Assembly: GCA_036154155.1 (NCBI GenBank)
Contig: JAYZLP010000060.1
Location: 1-34,765, forward strand
Direction: 5' to 3'
Length of the DNA stretch: 34,765 nt
DNA from: MGIIb-O5 sp036154155
GTDB lineage: Archaea; Thermoplasmatota; Poseidoniia; Poseidoniales; Thalassarchaeaceae
The notes under the pieces were generated by a model. It was not told where the DNA came from. It saw only the letters and a program-made list of their open reading frames with translations, and searched no databases. A program made the translations under genes and the position numbers. Positions 9,075 to 16,323 of this stretch are shown here, piece after piece. Position 1 is the first letter of the stretch, and the number at the start of each line of letters is the position of its first letter.

Positions 9075-10373
9075 CTATTTTCCTCTGATCTCAGATAGGG
9101 CCTTCTCTACAACTGCCATCGTAATTCTTTCACCGCTTTCTCTGACACTCTTGGCGACAGCCTCTATTTCCGGCCCTTCAGCACCAGCTGCAGCTACCAT
9201 ATTCATCAGATGCAATTTCATGTGCCCAGCCTGAATTCCTACTGTTGCCAATGCCCGTAGTGCCCCTAAATTCTGAGCAAGACCTGCAGCAGCCATTACT
9301 TTCGCTAGGTCATTGGCAGTCCTTAGCCCCAGTAGGGCTACGTTGGCTTGAGCACCAGGGTGAATCCTTACTGCCCCCCCTACTAATCCGACTGCCATTG
9401 GTATCTCTATGGAGCCAACTAGGTTGCCATCGCCGTCCTTCTCCCAGTGAGTCATAGACCCATATTCCCTTCGATAAGCGGCATACGAGTGCGCTCCAGA
9501 TTCTATTGCCCTCCAGTCCTGCCCACAAGCTATGGCGACAGGGGAAATTGCATTCATTATCCCCTTGTTGTGAGTGGTCGCCCTAAATGGATCTGCCGCA
9601 GCGAAGTGATATGCCTGAATGACCCCGTCTATTACTTCTGATCCACGTACTGGGTCGTCCCCCGAATCGGACATTTCCTCCGGCGTGAATGTCGCACTTA
9701 CTCTAGCGAGCCTGTGTACAGCAAGATTACTAATTATTCTGAGAATGACAGTTCCAGACGAAAGAGACTCAATCCTCGGAGCTATCGTTTCTGCCATCGT
9801 GTTTACTGCATTTGCCCCCATCGCGTCCCTGCAATCGACCAATATGTGCACTATTACCATCGGGCCTGAACCAGTTTCAATGATCCTGGCCTCTATCTCT
9901 CTGCATCCGCCTCCAAATTTAACTAGGATTGGATCAACATCATTACAGGCGGAAATCAACTCTTCCGATGCCGCCAATATTGACTCCCTTGCAGCTTCGG
10001 GGTCATCGCAACCAACAACCTGTATCTGCCCGATCATCACAGGTTCATCATTGTCCGACCTAAAGCCCCCCTTTGACTGACACCTCTTGGCCATGTTGGA
10101 AGCAGCCGCTACTACGCTGGCCTCCTCTACTACGAATGGTATCAAGTAATGTTCATCATCTATGATGAAATTAGTAGCCACCCCTATTGGCAGGGAATAA
10201 GTTCCGATGACATTCTCTATCATCCTATCCGCAGTTTCTTCATCCAGCTCCCCATTAGCCGCCCACGCATCTACCATGTCTCCTTCGAGCCCTGCAATGC
10301 CTGCAAGCATCTCTCTTCTCTCTGATACTGATAGTTTGTAGAAACCCTTCAATCTGCTATTGTCAACTGGCAT
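9075..10373 (-). CDS. mvaA: Hydroxymethylglutaryl-CoA reductase, class II (degradative type)
   Basis: HMG-CoA reductase interconverts HMG-CoA and mevalonate. In archaea mevalonate feeds isoprenoid lipid synthesis. The sequence follows the class II enzyme of Pseudomonas mevalonii closely over its length. The catalytic residues are visible: Glu in IENVIGTYSLP, Lys in ATHNKGIMNAI, Asp in ACGQDWRAIE, and His in GIQAGHMKLH. The DAMGANAVNTMAE cofactor-binding stretch is also clear. I chose ATG 10373 (432 residues, MPVDNSRLKGF) because known class II enzymes start at this point. The frame extends to an ATG at 10412, which has an AGGAG 13 bases upstream and cannot be excluded. A lone class II enzyme suggests it performs the biosynthetic role, as in other Thermoplasmata. 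That is inference. Confidence 0.94.
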   Translation of the reverse strand: MPVDNSRLKGFYKLSVSERREMLAGIAGLEGDMVDAWAANGELDEETADRMIENVIGTYSLPIGVATNFIIDDEHYLIPFVVEEASVVAAASNMAKRCQSKGGFRSDNDEPVMIGQIQVVGCDDPEAARESILAASEELISACNDVDPILVKFGGGCREIEARIIETGSGPMVIVHILVDCRDAMGANAVNTMAETIAPRIESLSSGTVILRIISNLAVHRLARVSATFTPEEMSDSGDDPVRGSEVIDGVIQAYHFAAADPFRATTHNKGIMNAISPVAIACGQDWRAIESGAHSYAAYRREYGSMTHWEKDGDGNLVGSIEIPMAVGLVGGAVRIHPGAQANVALLGLRTANDLAKVMAAAGLAQNLGALRALATVGIQAGHMKLHLMNMVAAAGAEGPEIEAVAKSVRESGERITMAVVEKALSEIRGK

Positions 10374-10525
10374 CTCAATCAGCCCTAGTCGGCAGGCCAC
10401 GCCTTCTAACATTTTGCGGGAACTACTCCTCGATAGTTGCTTAGTCCGACCATTTGCATTTCCCCAGATCCCTGGGCATTTCCCAAATAATCACGAACAA
10501 TTGTCAGGAAAATACCCTCAAAAAA

Positions 10526-10547
10526 GCGTTAATTTATCCATTAACGC
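10526..10547. repeat. Perfect 8-bp inverted repeat GCGTTAAT / ATTAACGC
   Basis: The arms are 10526-10533 and 10540-10547, separated by TTATCC. This is the left end of the GCGTTA cluster and shares its right arm with the larger dyad at 10542-10584. Confidence 0.85.
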
Positions 10548-10584
10548 TTCATTAACGCATAGATAAAGCGTTAGAAATGCGTTA
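10542..10584. repeat. Symmetric array of four GCGTTA half-sites with 11-bp spacing
   Basis: Two TAACGC copies (10542-10547, 10553-10558) and two GCGTTA copies (10568-10573, 10579-10584) form an exact dyad of hexamers centred on 10563. Within each half the copies start 11 bases apart, about one DNA turn, so bound proteins would sit on one face. This geometry is typical of cooperative protein binding. Confidence 0.85.
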
Positions 10585-10663
10585 GAGGATTAAATCGAAA
10601 AATGTTATACTGAATTAATATAATCAGAAAATATTCTATTGAAATAACCAAAAATGCGTTAAA

Positions 10664-10677
10664 CTATACGATATTAT
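10664..10677 (+). promoter_or_regulatory. Possible TATA element for the AAA/winged-helix gene
   Basis: CTATACGATATTAT is centred about 24 bases before ATG 10694, which suits a leaderless transcript. It lies between two copies of the repeat, so a protein bound there could block the promoter. Inference from spacing. Confidence 0.35.
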
Positions 10678-10693
10678 GCGTAAGTATGCGTGA

Positions 10694-12565
10694 ATGTTAT
10701 GTACTCGTCACACTGACGCCTCAGTAATGGACCAGAGGGGAATAGATCTTCTCGGACTGCCGCCACTAAGGGGAAACCCATTCGATATGAGGCCAATCGA
10801 AAGTGGAAGGGCTGAGGACATAGTTGGCAGAGACCTCCTTCTCGCAAAATGGAGGGAGCACATTATTTCGAAATCGCCTAGGATGGCAATATTGGTTGGC
10901 GAGAGGGGTTCAGGAAGAACTTCGCTGATCAGGGCCCTGGCCTCTCAGACCAAGAAGAGTTACATTGGACAACATTGGCTAGATGCAAATCCAGTCAACT
11001 CTGTAATTCATGAGCTCACAATCCACTTCGGTGATTTCAATCCGCCCAAGACCACGCAACTCATGATTGACAGATTGGTTAGGAATCTGGATCAAGAATC
11101 GGACTCCCTTCCATTGATAGCATTCGATTATCCCCCTGAAGTGGATGTTTCATCCTTCATTGACCTCATCTCCCCTGTACTTCAGAGGTTGAGGGCATTC
11201 ATAGTGGTCGCCCTGACCCCCTCTCAACTTTCTAATATGAGCGAAGAAACTCTAGAGATGTTCGATAGGCCAGAGTTCCTCGAAGGCCTAACAACGACCC
11301 AGATCCAACAACTATCTGACAAATTAGTTTCTCGGAAGGCCAAGGAGAGGTGGAAGATAGACGAAAGGCTGCTTGGGGCAATTCGTGACATTACGGGAGG
11401 GACCCCCCGTGACGTAATCAGGCTACTCAGAGACCTAACAGATGAAAGAAGGGACGTCGGATCTCACGGGACATTAGAGAGGGTAATGGGTTGGAATGAG
11501 ATAATCGACCCATCACAACCCGTAAGAGAAACTGTGGTGGAACAAAACTTCGTACAGGCAGAAGAGGCCCTAGAATTCGAATATGTGACCGAACCCGCCG
11601 CTGAAAATCTACAAACAGCCCATGAAGAGGAAGACGAAAAAGAAACAGATGTTTCTTTCGAGGAGGGTTATGCTGGCTTGAACGAAGAAGGCCATCAAGA
11701 GGCCTATGAAGGCCACGAACTTTCTGAGGTGAATTCCGACGACCCAGATGATCTCTGGGAGGGAGACGATTATCAGGAAGAGCACAATCAGGAAAATTCG
11801 ACGCCTTCAGAAAAGAAGGGGACTCTGGAAGATTTTGTCTACGAGCCGGGCACGGAACCCCCAATGCTCGAAACCGGATTTGGCTTCAACCGCTTGGCCG
11901 CAAGATCAAGAAATGCCCCCCCAAAGCCATCAACCCCAGATGGAACCGAGATTATCGATGCATCCACTTTCCATGAACCTAGCCCAAGAATTTCAGAACC
12001 TCGACCATCGCCGGAACCAATTGAAAATATTGAAGAGACAATTATCCAAGACTCGTCGGCACCGATTGACACTGCGGTAAAGTCAAACTCAGAATCTGGA
12101 GTCATGTCCACAGAGTCAGCCTATTGGTCAGTAGAGGAATCTTCGGAATCAAGCCTTCCCGATTTATCTCAAAATGAAATCCCAGAACCCCCGAAGGCCG
12201 TATTTGGAATTGAGGGGGCACCCGTTGAGGAATTCGTCTTCGAGGAGGAAGTTCCCGAACCATCCCATCCCATAGTTCCGCCCAGGATCTCGATTTCACC
12301 CAAATGGGACGCGGATAATCCCCTAGACGAATCCAAGCTAGCTTCCCTAAATGAGGCAGAGGTCATGATTCTCGAAGCATCTTCGGAAAGGGAAATTTCC
12401 CCTTCAGATGCAGAACTTCAAGCAAGGCTAGAGGTCGGCAGACCAAGGCTCTCCCAGATATACAATGAACTATTACGGACAGGCCTTCTTTCTGTTAGGA
12501 AGCAGGGGAGGAAGAGGCTATTCAGAATAAGTGAGGCCGCGGCAAGTCATTTCGGAGGAATATGA
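10694..12565 (+). CDS. Divergent AAA-type P-loop protein with acidic linker and C-terminal winged helix
   Basis: The 623-residue protein has three parts. Residues about 25-260 form a P-loop ATPase-like domain with a GRD box (45-47) and a Walker A stretch GERGSGRT (69-76), in which the invariant Lys is Arg. The Walker B region is weak (LPLIAFDYPPE), and a GGTPRDVIRLLRDL segment looks like sensor 2. Residues about 265-540 are highly acidic and probably disordered. Residues about 555-620 look like a winged helix-turn-helix with a basic wing (RKQGRKRLFRIS). The layout recalls Orc1/Cdc6-like proteins, but it is not a canonical one; that gene is at 15061-16269. ATG 10694 sits about 24 bases after a TATA-like element. 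ATG 10727 is an alternative. The Arg substitution suggests weak or absent ATP hydrolysis (inference). Confidence 0.6.
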   Translation: MLCTRHTDASVMDQRGIDLLGLPPLRGNPFDMRPIESGRAEDIVGRDLLLAKWREHIISKSPRMAILVGERGSGRTSLIRALASQTKKSYIGQHWLDANPVNSVIHELTIHFGDFNPPKTTQLMIDRLVRNLDQESDSLPLIAFDYPPEVDVSSFIDLISPVLQRLRAFIVVALTPSQLSNMSEETLEMFDRPEFLEGLTTTQIQQLSDKLVSRKAKERWKIDERLLGAIRDITGGTPRDVIRLLRDLTDERRDVGSHGTLERVMGWNEIIDPSQPVRETVVEQNFVQAEEALEFEYVTEPAAENLQTAHEEEDEKETDVSFEEGYAGLNEEGHQEAYEGHELSEVNSDDPDDLWEGDDYQEEHNQENSTPSEKKGTLEDFVYEPGTEPPMLETGFGFNRLAARSRNAPPKPSTPDGTEIIDASTFHEPSPRISEPRPSPEPIENIEETIIQDSSAPIDTAVKSNSESGVMSTESAYWSVEESSESSLPDLSQNEIPEPPKAVFGIEGAPVEEFVFEEEVPEPSHPIVPPRISISPKWDADNPLDESKLASLNEAEVMILEASSEREISPSDAELQARLEVGRPRLSQIYNELLRTGLLSVRKQGRKRLFRISEAAASHFGGI

Positions 12566-12861
12566 AAGTGAGTGATGGAGAATTGGTGACTAGGGAACTA
12601 GTGGAGAAATATCTGAGAATTACACAAGAGGCCAGACAGAAGGCAACCTCCCTGGCCAAGGGCGAGGATGACTCTAGAAAGTTGGATTCGATGATTGAGA
12701 TGTGTGATAATTACTACTCGGATGCAAAGCACTTCATGGATAATGGAGATCTAGTCAGAGCATTCGGAGCAATCAACTACTCCCATGCATGGTTGGATGC
12801 AGCAGTCAGGATAGGTCTAATGGACGGGCATGGGGACGACAGGCTGTTCACCCTTCCCTAG
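12562..12861 (+). CDS. DUF357 family protein
   Basis: This 99-residue, all-helical, archaeal protein matches the DUF357 pattern: VEKYLRITQEA near the N-terminus, a middle segment with YYSDAKHFMDNGDLVRAFGAINYSHAWLDAAVRIGL, and no signal peptide or membrane segment. The family is widespread in archaea and its function is not known to me. The ATG overlaps the stop of the upstream AAA/winged-helix gene (ATGA), so the two are very likely co-translated. The stop overlaps that of the convergent PIN gene within a shared CTAG. Confidence 0.85.
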   Translation: MKVSDGELVTRELVEKYLRITQEARQKATSLAKGEDDSRKLDSMIEMCDNYYSDAKHFMDNGDLVRAFGAINYSHAWLDAAVRIGLMDGHGDDRLFTLP

Positions 12862-13226
12862 GGCCCTATTAGCCTCAGCATCCTGCCTGAGACGACCTCG
12901 ATATAGCTGCATCCCGACATTACGAGCCTCTCCTTCAGTCTGATGTCTATCGTCAACACTGGCCACCCATTTTCAATTGACATTTTCAATAGCATGTCAT
13001 CTGTATGACTCATCCCGGCAGGATTGCCAACCATCGTGCTCCTAGATTCAAGGAGCGGCAATAGAAGCCCTTTCTTCTTAGAAGACAACTCGACCAATTC
13101 GTCGAGAACACCGTCCAGAAGCATCAGTTCTGGAGACCCAATTACGTCCCTCATGGCAGTGTCTATGTTCAGTCCGGAATCCATCAGCGCCGCCCAGCCA
13201 CAAGCATCGACGAGCACGCCCGTCAT
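12858..13226 (-). CDS. PIN domain protein (FCF1/VapC9-like putative RNase)
   Basis: The 122 residues make a PIN nuclease domain. The acidic metal-binding residues expected for the family are visible: Asp7 (VLVDACGW), Glu43 (LDELVEL), Asp76/Asp77 (HTDDMLL) and Asp94 (LTIDIRL). The gene lies 4 bases downstream of aIF2 gamma. A PIN gene in this place next to eif2g and rps6e is a conserved archaeal arrangement, and such proteins are related to the rRNA-processing factor Fcf1/Utp24. A role in rRNA processing therefore fits better than a toxin role, since no antitoxin gene is present. The precise target is unknown. Confidence 0.85.
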   Translation of the reverse strand: MTGVLVDACGWAALMDSGLNIDTAMRDVIGSPELMLLDGVLDELVELSSKKKGLLLPLLESRSTMVGNPAGMSHTDDMLLKMSIENGWPVLTIDIRLKERLVMSGCSYIEVVSGRMLRLIGP

Positions 13227-13230
13227 TGGA

Positions 13231-14481
13231 TCACCCTACTATGGTCCCATGGCCAATCAGTCGCCACCTAGAGCCAACCCTTCTTGAGAGGGTAATCCTA
13301 CTGCCGCTCTTGGCGCAAATTGGGAGCCTAAGGTTGAGGCTGGCCCCTCCCTTTTTCGAGGAGGAGACAGTTCCAACACTGGTCGCTGTTGCAGAGTTGA
13401 CCATTAGCATCTCGTTCGTCTGCAGGGGCTTGACTGCTCCGCCCTCCCCATCTTCTCCTGATACCATCCTATCCAAAAGCTCCAGCTTGAGCTCAAGTGC
13501 CTCCCAAATCGGAGGGAGCTCGCCCTCTCTTGCCATCACCTGTCCCGAGAGGTCGTCCGCCTTGGTGGACATCGGGTCCATCGGAGTCGCTATTCCACAA
13601 AGCCCTCCAGCGTGGGCCTCCTCTAGATCAAGTCCGCCTGCTTGGATATTTTCTATTTTGGTTTTCAGAGGCACCCACCTGGTTTTTCCGCCTTCTGAGA
13701 TTCTTCGCCCAGGTGCAATTAGTACCGAGTCGCCCACGTTGAAAGAGCCCTCAACGATGCTTCCTCCAATTATCCCTCCTTTCAGGTTGCCAGGCCTTGA
13801 ACCAGGTCTGTTTATGTCGAATGATCTGGCGACGTACATTAGCCCCTTGTCTTCTGCGCTCCTGTCCGGGTTTGGGATGGTCTCCTCTATTGCCTGTATT
13901 AGCATATCCAGATTTACATCATGGTGCGCAGAAACCGGGACAATGGGGGCTCCCTCCGCTATCGTTCCCTCGACAAACGATTTTATTTCTTCATATGACT
14001 CAATTGCCCTCTCTCTGCTTACTATGTCCACCTTGTTCTGGACTACCACGATGTTTTCAATTCCCGCAATTTGAAGCGCTGCAAGATGCTCCCTAGTTTG
14101 GGCCTGCGGACAGGTCTCGTTTGCAGCTACAAGTAGCAGGGCCCCATCCATTATTGCAGCACCGGAGATCATCACTGCCATCAGGGTCTCGTGACCAGGG
14201 GCGTCGACAAAGGATACTACTCTGAGTAGGTCCTTCTCGGAATCTCCCTCTCCTTCGGGGTGCTTCCCTCGTGCGTAGAAATCCCCTCCCTTTGTCTTGT
14301 AGAATGCGGTGTCAGCATAGCCTAGCTTGATGCTTATTCCCCTCTTCCTTTCTTCGGAGTGGGTATCCGTCCAAGTTCCGGATAGTGCCTGAGTGAGTGT
14401 TGTCTTGCCGTGGTCTACGTGTCCGACCATGCCGATATTGACTTCGGGCTGACTAGGTAGGTCTCCTGTCAGCTGAATCAT
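13231..14481 (-). CDS. eif2g: Translation initiation factor 2 subunit gamma (aIF2 gamma)
   Basis: aIF2 gamma is the GTPase core of the factor that brings initiator tRNA to the ribosome. The 416 residues show all GTPase motifs: G1 GHVDHGKT (20-27), a switch 1 region ERKRGISIKLGY, G3 DAPGHE (93-98), G4 NKVD, and a G5-like SAH, followed by two beta-barrel domains with a KTRWVPLKTKI segment. The zinc-ribbon insert that normally follows switch 1 with four Cys has no Cys here (about residues 58-86). The gene follows rps6e by 10 bases and precedes the PIN gene by 4, so the three should be transcribed together. Confidence 0.95.
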   Translation of the reverse strand: MIQLTGDLPSQPEVNIGMVGHVDHGKTTLTQALSGTWTDTHSEERKRGISIKLGYADTAFYKTKGGDFYARGKHPEGEGDSEKDLLRVVSFVDAPGHETLMAVMISGAAIMDGALLLVAANETCPQAQTREHLAALQIAGIENIVVVQNKVDIVSRERAIESYEEIKSFVEGTIAEGAPIVPVSAHHDVNLDMLIQAIEETIPNPDRSAEDKGLMYVARSFDINRPGSRPGNLKGGIIGGSIVEGSFNVGDSVLIAPGRRISEGGKTRWVPLKTKIENIQAGGLDLEEAHAGGLCGIATPMDPMSTKADDLSGQVMAREGELPPIWEALELKLELLDRMVSGEDGEGGAVKPLQTNEMLMVNSATATSVGTVSSSKKGGASLNLRLPICAKSGSRITLSRRVGSRWRLIGHGTIVG

Positions 14482-14491
14482 CTCCTATCGG

Positions 14492-14989
14492 TCACTCCTC
14501 TTCACCAGAGGACTGCTCGACAGTTGCGGCCTCTTCCTCGAGGCCGAAGATAACGCCAAGAGGCCTTTTTCCGGCCTCTACAATCTTCAGGTTAATTTGC
14601 CTTGTATCTTGGCTTATGACATTTCCACGAAGGTTCCTCCTCCTCCTAAGCCCATCGTACTTGTAGCGGTAGGTCTTGCCCTTCTTATTCACGTATTTCT
14701 TTCCCTTGTAGCCCACTCCGGCAGTGATCAGTACCGATTTGACGCCACCCCCATCGAGATCTGGGCGCATTGGCCTGCCTGTAAGGTCGGACCCTCCTGT
14801 GATTTCTAACTTGTATCCGGTTAGGGCCTGATCTCCCTCTCCTACGAACATGCCATCGACACCGTCACCTATCTTCTTTCCAAGGAAGTGGTTGTAGTTG
14901 GATCCAGTTATGTCAACTGAGAAGGCACGACCTCCAGCCTTTGGATTAGTGTCATTTACGACTGCCTTGAAGGACTGCTCACCCGCCAT
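14492..14989 (-). CDS. rps6e: Small ribosomal subunit protein eS6
   Basis: S6e is an archaeal/eukaryal protein of the 30S subunit. The 165 residues carry the family core: FKAVVNDTNPKAGGRAFSVDI at the start, the GKKIGDGVDG stretch, and the conserved TGRPMRPDL plus RRRRNLRGNVIS basic region. The C-terminal end is an acidic tail (about 150-165), which is longer than in many archaeal S6e proteins. It heads the rps6e-eif2g-PIN gene set. A TATA-like box on the same strand lies at 15025-15032. Confidence 0.96.
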   Translation of the reverse strand: MAGEQSFKAVVNDTNPKAGGRAFSVDITGSNYNHFLGKKIGDGVDGMFVGEGDQALTGYKLEITGGSDLTGRPMRPDLDGGGVKSVLITAGVGYKGKKYVNKKGKTYRYKYDGLRRRRNLRGNVISQDTRQINLKIVEAGKRPLGVIFGLEEEAATVEQSSGEEE

Positions 14990-15024
14990 AGTTACGCCTC
15001 GGACGGCATCCCGACATGAGGCCC

Positions 15025-15032
15025 CTATAAGA
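15025..15032 (-). promoter_or_regulatory. TATA box of the rps6e-eif2g operon
   Basis: On the minus strand CTTATAGG lies in the 71-base gap between orc1 and rps6e, centred about 39 bases before the rps6e ATG. A start near 15003 would leave a leader of about 14 bases. Inferred from position. Confidence 0.5.
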
Positions 15033-15060
15033 GCGGTTCGGCATAGGTCTGGGCGCCTCT

Positions 15061-16269
15061 CTACCGCCCAGAGAACTCCTTCTCAATACGACTGCCTATT
15101 GCAGCTGGTGCCATGTTTGTCATGGTGATGTACTGAGTCCTACCCCTGCCCACTGCTGAGTTAGATGACCTTGTCTCCACCAAACCTTCCTTTTCCAGTG
15201 CCTTCAGGTGCTTCCAGAATGTAGTGTAACTCCTAGCCTTAACTTCGAACTCCTCACATATTATTTCATACAGTTTCCTAGCATCTCCGCTGGATATTTC
15301 CTCCTCCTTCCGGAGCCTCCTGCAGATTCCAAGTAGTACCAGCTTCTGATGGTCGCTGAGCTGATCGACCTGGCTCGGCTCAATAGATGCAACTCGGACC
15401 GTGCTTGGCAGAACGTCGTCAGGAAGGACCTCGCCCCTACCATCCTTCTCCGCCCTTCTCACTGCGGCTTCCAAGAGCTCTATGGCCAGCCTTGCATCCC
15501 CTGTCTCTGCGGAGAATCTCCCAATTTTCTCCAGAGTATCATCACTCACAGAGCCTGTTCTGCAAGAAGCCTCGTACCTCTGCCTCGCTATTCCTATCAG
15601 TGAACTTTTGGTGTACGGTTCGAGGAGGAGTACGTTACTCTCGCCCAATCTGGAAATTATTGCCGGCTCCAGTTGCCCAAGTAGGTGGCTATCTTGGCTT
15701 ACTAGGACTAGTGACAGTGATCCCTGACCATCTTGCCCCTCGTCTATCCTTAGGAGTTTGTATATCAAGTCGTGACTATCCCTTCTGATTAGTACGTCGA
15801 CTTCGTCAAGCACAAGGAGTAGATGGGCCCCCCTCGACCTAATGTTCCTCCTGACAGATTGGATAATCTCCCCTGAACTGAATCCCCGCTCTGGGTGCCT
15901 AGAGTCCAGTGAAACGGCAATCTGCTGAAGAACTTGAGATGTCGAAGGGTGATTCCTGCAATTAACATGCGATAAAATGATTTTTCTTTTACCGTCCATG
16001 GCCCTTGATAGATCGTCCCCGAACCTCTTTGTCAGAACGGTTTTCCCGCTTCCGACGTGACCCATAATCACAGCACGCCCACTAACTCCCTCGTTGCCCA
16101 TTCCAATGAACATCGAGGCGAGCTCGGATAATTCAGAGTCCCTCCCCACCAGCTTCGGAGGCGTCCAGTCGAATGACAGAGGCGTCCGGTCCAGCAAGAC
16201 CTTGCCCGCGCCGATGCTGTCTAGATAGTCCGCCATCAAACTAGTCGTACTAACGTCGTTCTTAGACAT
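15061..16269 (-). CDS. orc1/cdc6: Orc1/Cdc6 family replication initiator
   Basis: This protein binds archaeal origins and loads the MCM helicase. The 402 residues give a full-length member: VGRDSEL box (41-47), Walker A GHVGSGKT (70-77), Walker B VLDEVD (153-158), sensor 1 in LVLVSQDSHL, ISRLGES as arginine-finger region, a TGDARLAIELLEAAVRRAE sensor 2 helix, and a winged-helix domain (about 310-402) ending in a basic wing. Unlike the AAA protein at 10694, all ATPase residues are intact. It lies upstream of rps6e on the same strand and follows dph2 by 54 bases. No long origin-like repeat is visible next to it. The nearest candidate is the repeat cluster at 10526-10693. Confidence 0.95.
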   Translation of the reverse strand: MSKNDVSTTSLMADYLDSIGAGKVLLDRTPLSFDWTPPKLVGRDSELSELASMFIGMGNEGVSGRAVIMGHVGSGKTVLTKRFGDDLSRAMDGKRKIILSHVNCRNHPSTSQVLQQIAVSLDSRHPERGFSSGEIIQSVRRNIRSRGAHLLLVLDEVDVLIRRDSHDLIYKLLRIDEGQDGQGSLSLVLVSQDSHLLGQLEPAIISRLGESNVLLLEPYTKSSLIGIARQRYEASCRTGSVSDDTLEKIGRFSAETGDARLAIELLEAAVRRAEKDGRGEVLPDDVLPSTVRVASIEPSQVDQLSDHQKLVLLGICRRLRKEEEISSGDARKLYEIICEEFEVKARSYTTFWKHLKALEKEGLVETRSSNSAVGRGRTQYITMTNMAPAAIGSRIEKEFSGR

Positions 16270-16323
16270 ATTCTGAACAATGGTGTGGATTACAGTAGTT
16301 GTTAGAGGTAAAGAACTGGACCA

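Larger units (their letters stand above)
10413..10693. promoter_or_regulatory. AT-rich intergenic region with clustered GCGTTA repeats (candidate operator or origin)
   Basis: This divergent spacer is much more AT-rich than the genes around it. It holds six exact GCGTTA hexamers: plus strand at 10526, 10568, 10579 and 10656, and minus strand at 10542-10547 and 10553-10558. Two degenerate copies, GCGTAA (10678) and GCGTGA (10688), follow up to the start codon of the next gene. The extended unit is A(A/T)GCGTTA. The rest (10585-10655) is AT-rich with no other clear element. A small CCCAG/CTGGG inverted repeat lies at 10463-10476. The region either controls the two flanking genes or is part of a replication origin. 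The sequence alone does not decide. Confidence 0.6.

Noticed and set aside
10413..10693. CRISPR array
   Set aside because: The repeats are hexamers on both strands with short, irregular spacing. CRISPR repeats are long, direct and regularly spaced, and no cas genes are present.
12858..13226. PIN gene as the toxin of a toxin-antitoxin pair
   Set aside because: There is no small antitoxin gene next to it, and its place behind aIF2 gamma is a conserved housekeeping arrangement in archaea.
13226..14074. 282-codon open frame on the plus strand
   Set aside because: It is antisense to eif2g, which has all GTPase motifs. The Ser/Pro-rich product is typical of a shadow frame.
16270..16323. Replication origin directly upstream of orc1/cdc6
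   Set aside because: The gap is 54 bases with no repeats or inverted elements, too small for a known archaeal origin.
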